A DNA stretch of 17,736 nucleotides, from contig JAZUKW010000053.1 in the NCBI GenBank assembly GCA_045643425.1, forward strand, positions 1 through 17,736, given 5' to 3'. Of the stretch, positions 15,558 to 17,736 are shown piece by piece. Every line of letters starts with the position of its first letter. Position 1 is the stretch's first letter. The translations under genes were made by a program, and so were the position numbers. The notes below the pieces were generated by a model. The model was not told the DNA's origin. It did not search any database and saw only the letters and a program-made list of their open reading frames with translations. Origin of the DNA: RGIG426 sp045643425 (GTDB lineage: Bacteria > Bacillota > Clostridia > Oscillospirales > Acutalibacteraceae).

Positions 15558-16403
15558 TTGTTCCGAATTTTCAAAGAACACCGTCACTTCGGCAAGCAAA
15601 TCTTCCTGCTCTCAAAAAATGAACTCATCAAAACCTACAAGGGCGCGTTTTTAGGGTTTGCGTGGGCCGTCATCAAGCCGGCCTTCACCCTCTTTGCCCT
15701 GTGGTTTTTGTTTGCACTCGGGCTGCGCAACGGCGGCGAATTGCGCCACGGCGCGTTCGGCGTGTTCTCGTTTTTGCTGGTGGGCTACATTCCCTGGTTC
15801 TTTATGAACGACAGTATTCTGTTCGGCACGAAATGTATCCGCGCCAACAGCCAATTCGTGACCAAGATCTCCTACCCCGTCTCGACGATCATGACCTTTA
15901 CGAACCTCTCGAAATTTTACATCCAGCTGATCCTGACCGTCTTGATGTACGTGGTGCTGATGCTGACCGGTGATGTCGGCCCGATGATCCAGAACATCCA
16001 ATTCTTGTTCTACGCGCCGCTGATGTTCTTCTTCTTCCTCGGACTGTCGTGGTTCAACGCGCCGCTTGCCGTGTTCAGCCGCGACTTTGAAAACCTCGTC
16101 AACTCTATTCTGACGATGCTCTTTTGGGTGTCCGGCACGCTGTTCGACACCTACGCGCTGGAAAACCCGATTTTGCGCATCGTGATGTATTTCAATCCCA
16201 TCACCTACTTCATCAACGGCTACCGCAAGACATTCCTCTACGGCGAATGGTTCTGGCAGCAATCCATGTCCCTGGCCGACGGTCACAATATAACCTCGGC
16301 GCTGTGGGAAAACGTCATCTTCTTCGCAGAGCTCATCGCGATCATCCTGCTCGGCGCTTGGAACTATAACCGCACCCGCAAAAAGATTGCGGACATTCTG
16401 TAA
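15558..16403 (+). CDS. ABC-2 type polysaccharide/teichoic acid exporter, permease subunit
   Basis: About 281 residues in the chosen form, of the Wzm/TagG/RfbA-permease type. Six hydrophobic segments are visible (about 33-56, 68-90, 108-138, 148-172, 182-200 and 252-268), and the family block FNPITYFINGYRKTFLYGEW is at 212-231. An amphipathic start, RHFGKQIFLLSKNELIKTYK (9-28), precedes the first helix, typical of the family. The start is uncertain: TTG 15558 is 11 bases after AAGGAG (15541-15546), while GTG 15549 is only two bases after it. I prefer TTG for spacing. The open frame continues upstream to 15429 but that part precedes the transcription start. The ATPase gene follows after 12 bases. 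It moves a lipid-linked glycan across the membrane together with that ATPase. Confidence 0.88.
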   Translation: MFRIFKEHRHFGKQIFLLSKNELIKTYKGAFLGFAWAVIKPAFTLFALWFLFALGLRNGGELRHGAFGVFSFLLVGYIPWFFMNDSILFGTKCIRANSQFVTKISYPVSTIMTFTNLSKFYIQLILTVLMYVVLMLTGDVGPMIQNIQFLFYAPLMFFFFLGLSWFNAPLAVFSRDFENLVNSILTMLFWVSGTLFDTYALENPILRIVMYFNPITYFINGYRKTFLYGEWFWQQSMSLADGHNITSALWENVIFFAELIAIILLGAWNYNRTRKKIADIL

Positions 16404-16415
16404 GGAGGGGATTTT

Positions 16416-17162
16416 ATGGACGACATCAAAACCGTCGGCACCGAAGAGCTGCCGATCATCGAATTCGATCACGTTTCCAAAATCTATACCCTCTACCGCA
16501 ACGATAAGGAGCGGTTTTTCTCGCTGTTCCACAAGAGCAAAAACCTCAAAACCAACCTCGCGTTCAACGACGTGTCGTTTAAGGTCAATCGCGGCGAATC
16601 CATCGGTATCATCGGCTCGAACGGCGCGGGAAAATCCACCCTGCTCAAGATGGTCACCGGCGTGACCTTCCCCTCCTCCGGCACGGTGACGGTGCGCGGT
16701 CAGGTGGCGGCGCTTCTCGAGCTGACCGCCGGCTTCTCGCAGGAAATGACCGGCCGCGAAAACATTTATTTAAAAGGCTATCTGCTCGGCCTCAAGGACG
16801 CGCAGATTCGCGAGATCGAAGACAATATCATCGCGTTCGCCGACCTCGGCGATTATATCGACCAGCCCGTCCGCACGTTTTCGAGCGGTATGAAAATGCG
16901 CCTCGGCTTTGCCATCAACATCAACACAAAGCCGGACATCCTCGTTGTGGATGAGGCGTTGTCGGTCGGTGACGCGAAATTTAAGAAAAAGTGCAAGGCG
17001 AAAATCGCCGAGCTGATCAAAAACGGCGTGACCGTTTTGTTCGTCAGCCACTCCATCGACAGCGTGCGCGAGGTGTGCAACCGCGCCATCTACCTGCAAA
17101 AGGGCACCGTGATGTACGACGGCGACGTTGAGAAAGCGTTTGAGATGTATGGCGGCAAGTAA
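16416..17162 (+). CDS. ABC-type polysaccharide/teichoic acid exporter, ATP-binding subunit
   Basis: A 248-residue ATPase of the Wzt/TagH type. Walker A GSNGAGKST at 67-75, the ABC signature FSSGMKMRLGF at 155-165, Walker B ILVVDEALSVGD at 175-186, and the switch His212 in SHSIDS. An insert with a Lys/Phe-rich segment (27-47, YRNDKERFFSLFHKSKNLK) before the first strand is typical of O-antigen and teichoic-acid ATPases. There is no C-terminal carbohydrate-binding domain, so export probably does not depend on reading a terminal cap as in Wzt of E. coli O9a (inference). AAGGAGG at 16402-16408 overlaps the permease stop. Its end overlaps the next gene by 14 bases. Confidence 0.93.
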   Translation: MDDIKTVGTEELPIIEFDHVSKIYTLYRNDKERFFSLFHKSKNLKTNLAFNDVSFKVNRGESIGIIGSNGAGKSTLLKMVTGVTFPSSGTVTVRGQVAALLELTAGFSQEMTGRENIYLKGYLLGLKDAQIREIEDNIIAFADLGDYIDQPVRTFSSGMKMRLGFAININTKPDILVVDEALSVGDAKFKKKCKAKIAELIKNGVTVLFVSHSIDSVREVCNRAIYLQKGTVMYDGDVEKAFEMYGGK

Positions 17163-17736
17163 TCAAGAAAAAAAGACGCTCGGCGTCGTATTGGCAGCCG
17201 GCAAGGGAAACCGCTTTACAGGCGACACCCCAAAGCAGTTCTTGGATTTAGCGGGAAAACCCGTGTTCATCCACTCCGCCCTCGCCTTTGAAGCAAGCGA
17301 GCGCATCGACGGCATCGCCGTGGTCGTTCCCTCCGGATACGAAGACAAGGTAAAAGCGCTTCTCGCCCGATTCAACGTGACCAAAACCGTTGCCGTCGCG
17401 TGCGGCGGAGCGGAGCGGCAGGATTCGGTCAAAGCCGCGCTAAACGTTGGGCTGCAAGGCCGTTTTGACCGCGTGCTGCTCCACGATGCCGCCCGTCCCC
17501 TGCTTTCCGTTGAGGTCATCGCGCGACTGTGCGATGCGCTGAAAACAAACCGGGCCGCGACCGCCGCTTTGCCGGTGACCGACACGGTCGCCGTTACCGA
17601 AAACGGCGAAACGATCGCCGCAGTCCCCGATCGGCGGACGCTGTGGCAGATTCAAACCCCGCAAGGCTTTTGCCTTTACACTCTTGCCGAGGCTTACGCC
17701 CGCCTTTCCCCCGAAATTTTGGCGGCGTGTACCGAC
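17149..17736 (+). CDS. ispD: IspD/TarI-family cytidylyltransferase (partial at 3' side)
   Basis: 196 codons are visible before the window ends. The nucleotide-binding signature LAAGKGNRFTGDTPKQFLDL (residues 15-34), HDAARPLL (112-119), VTDTVAV (143-149), then RRTLWQIQTPQGF (162-174) match the IspD/TarI superfamily, which transfers CMP from CTP to a sugar-alcohol phosphate. The blocks HDAARP and LWQIQTPQGF favour IspD (2-C-methyl-D-erythritol 4-phosphate, isoprenoid pathway) over the ribitol-phosphate enzyme TarI. The ATG at 17149 overlaps the transporter ATPase gene by 14 bases, so the genes are co-transcribed and probably translationally coupled. That context would also suit a CDP-polyol for a teichoic-acid-like glycan. 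The missing C-terminus limits the choice. Confidence 0.75.
   Translation, partial: MAASNQEKKTLGVVLAAGKGNRFTGDTPKQFLDLAGKPVFIHSALAFEASERIDGIAVVVPSGYEDKVKALLARFNVTKTVAVACGGAERQDSVKAALNVGLQGRFDRVLLHDAARPLLSVEVIARLCDALKTNRAATAALPVTDTVAVTENGETIAAVPDRRTLWQIQTPQGFCLYTLAEAYARLSPEILAACTD

Overview
The window looks like chromosomal DNA from a member of the Bacillota, probably an uncultured, fairly GC-rich member of the class Clostridia. The signs are strong AAGGAGG-type ribosome binding sites, near-consensus sigma-A promoters (TTGACA, 17 bases, TATAAT-like), a YetF (DUF421)/DUF4363 pair, an EndoA-type MazF, a Bacillus/Clostridium-style AbrB regulator, and 3'-CCA encoded in the tRNA genes. There is no sign of a phage, insertion sequence or CRISPR array.

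Layout. Positions 1-593 hold the tail of a YetF/DUF421 membrane protein and an overlapping DUF4363 gene. At 611-868 a strong promoter drives tRNA-Lys(CTT) and tRNA-Glu(CTC), followed by a terminator. Positions 898-7323 are a complete F-type ATP synthase operon in the order a, c, b, delta+alpha, gamma, beta, epsilon, closed by a terminator. The notable point is that delta and alpha form one uninterrupted reading frame (2501-4540). Positions 7322-8234 hold a MazF/EndoA ribonuclease on the minus strand, without a visible antitoxin, and a divergent AbrB-like regulator with a four-cysteine tail. Positions 8283-14392 are a six-gene minus-strand operon, transcribed as rfbF-rfbG-rfbH-glycosyltransferase-rfbA-rfbB from a good promoter at 14482-14454. 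Positions 14676-15401 hold nagB with its own terminator. Positions 15478-17736 start a plus-strand operon: a Wzm/TagG-type permease, a Wzt/TagH-type ATPase, and an IspD/TarI-type cytidylyltransferase cut by the window edge.

How the genes fit together. The right half is a surface-glycan region. RfbF, RfbG and RfbH would convert glucose-1-phosphate to CDP-4-keto-6-deoxyglucose and begin its C-3 deoxygenation, the route to CDP-3,6-dideoxyhexoses. RfbA and RfbB would make dTDP-4-keto-6-deoxyglucose. The glycosyltransferase has two C-terminal membrane helices, as enzymes that work on polyprenyl-phosphate lipids do. The ABC transporter pair is of the type that exports lipid-linked polysaccharide or teichoic acid. 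NagB links amino-sugar metabolism to central carbon. Neither nucleotide-sugar pathway is complete here: the E3 reductase and terminal reductase of the CDP branch and RfbC/RfbD of the dTDP branch are absent from the window.

Most interesting observations: the delta-alpha fusion, which conflicts with the usual 3 alpha : 1 delta stoichiometry; a 3,6-dideoxyhexose route in an apparently Gram-positive lineage with missing reductases; a cytidylyltransferase attached to a glycan exporter; and the orphan mazF facing a zinc-finger-like AbrB.
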